64,000 nt of DNA, from contig NZ_CP197471.1 of NCBI RefSeq assembly GCF_052180215.1, positions 964,001 through 1,028,000 of the forward strand, in the 5' to 3' direction. Shown here piece after piece: positions 63,967 to 64,000 of this stretch. The notes under the pieces were generated by a model. The model saw only the letters and a program-made list of their open reading frames with translations, was not told the DNA's origin and searched no databases. The DNA is from Pseudoneobacillus sp052180215. GTDB taxonomy: Bacteria; Bacillota; Bacilli; Bacillales; Cytobacillaceae. Both the position numbers and the translations under genes were made by a program. Each line of letters opens with the position of its first letter. The first letter of the stretch is position 1.

Positions 63967-64000
63967 GGAGTGCAAAATCATAAATAACAGTACAAATAAC

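Overview
The window is chromosomal DNA of a spore-forming member of the Bacillaceae. Low-GC coding sequence, GGAGG-type ribosome binding sites, frequent TTG/GTG starts, T-box, SAM-I and FMN riboswitches, cre and DeoR-type sites, and sporulation genes (prkA, yhbH, CotF-like coat proteins) all point there. Gene order matches Bacillus subtilis in two blocks: perR-ygzB-ygxA-rrn-trn (with the same 16-tRNA series as B. subtilis trnD) and queG-yhbB-trmL(cspR)-prkA-yhbH. A Neobacillus-like organism is my guess, not a demonstrated placement.

Layout. 1-2.3 kb: end of a cobalamin adenosyltransferase, perR, ygzB, ygxA. 2.3-9.4 kb: rRNA operon with two promoters, 16S-23S-5S and 16 tRNAs. 9.6-15 kb: chemoreceptor, tRNA-Gly, and a ThuA plus two Gfo/Idh/MocA sugar-oxidation operon. 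15-24 kb: B3/B4-domain protein, then the queG-to-yhbH block, interrupted by a polysaccharide deacetylase and palindromic repeats. 24-32 kb: YebE-like membrane protein, BCCT transporter, SDR, alkyltransferase-like protein, aldo-keto reductase, speD, MFS exporter, GH32 sucrose hydrolase. 32-35 kb: FMN-riboswitch ribE-ribBA-ribH operon. 35-37 kb: T-box-controlled brnQ. 37-39 kb: a DsbA/FrnE-like gene with an in-frame TGA, and coat proteins. 39-42 kb: SAM-riboswitch metN-metI-metQ. 42-47 kb: esterase, GNAT, APC permease, Dps and small unknown genes. 47-50.5 kb: a 2-oxoacid:ferredoxin oxidoreductase operon behind a perfect cre site. 51-56 kb: XdhC and a three-subunit molybdenum hydroxylase. 56-64 kb: MMPL transporter, deoR, deoC-xapX-cdd, 3-methyladenine glycosylase, ywbE and tcyP.

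Most notable points. (1) The DsbA-family gene at 37024-37620 has TGA exactly where the first Cys of the CxxC active site belongs. About 20 nt later lies a 7-bp hairpin with a GGU loop, the geometry of a bacterial SECIS, so it may be a selenoprotein. (2) A 55-bp palindromic repeat around GGGGGTCAGACCCCC occurs four times; its arms differ between copies but stay complementary, and one copy lies in frame inside yhbB. (3) A second short palindrome (GACAGGTGCC..GTCACC) occurs twice, once inside the met operon. (4) A third, MITE-like repeat of about 136-178 bp occurs three times; one copy sits between the brnQ T-box and its gene, and two bracket a small ORF. (5) An array of five TTATCAAC repeats at about 20-bp spacing follows cdd.
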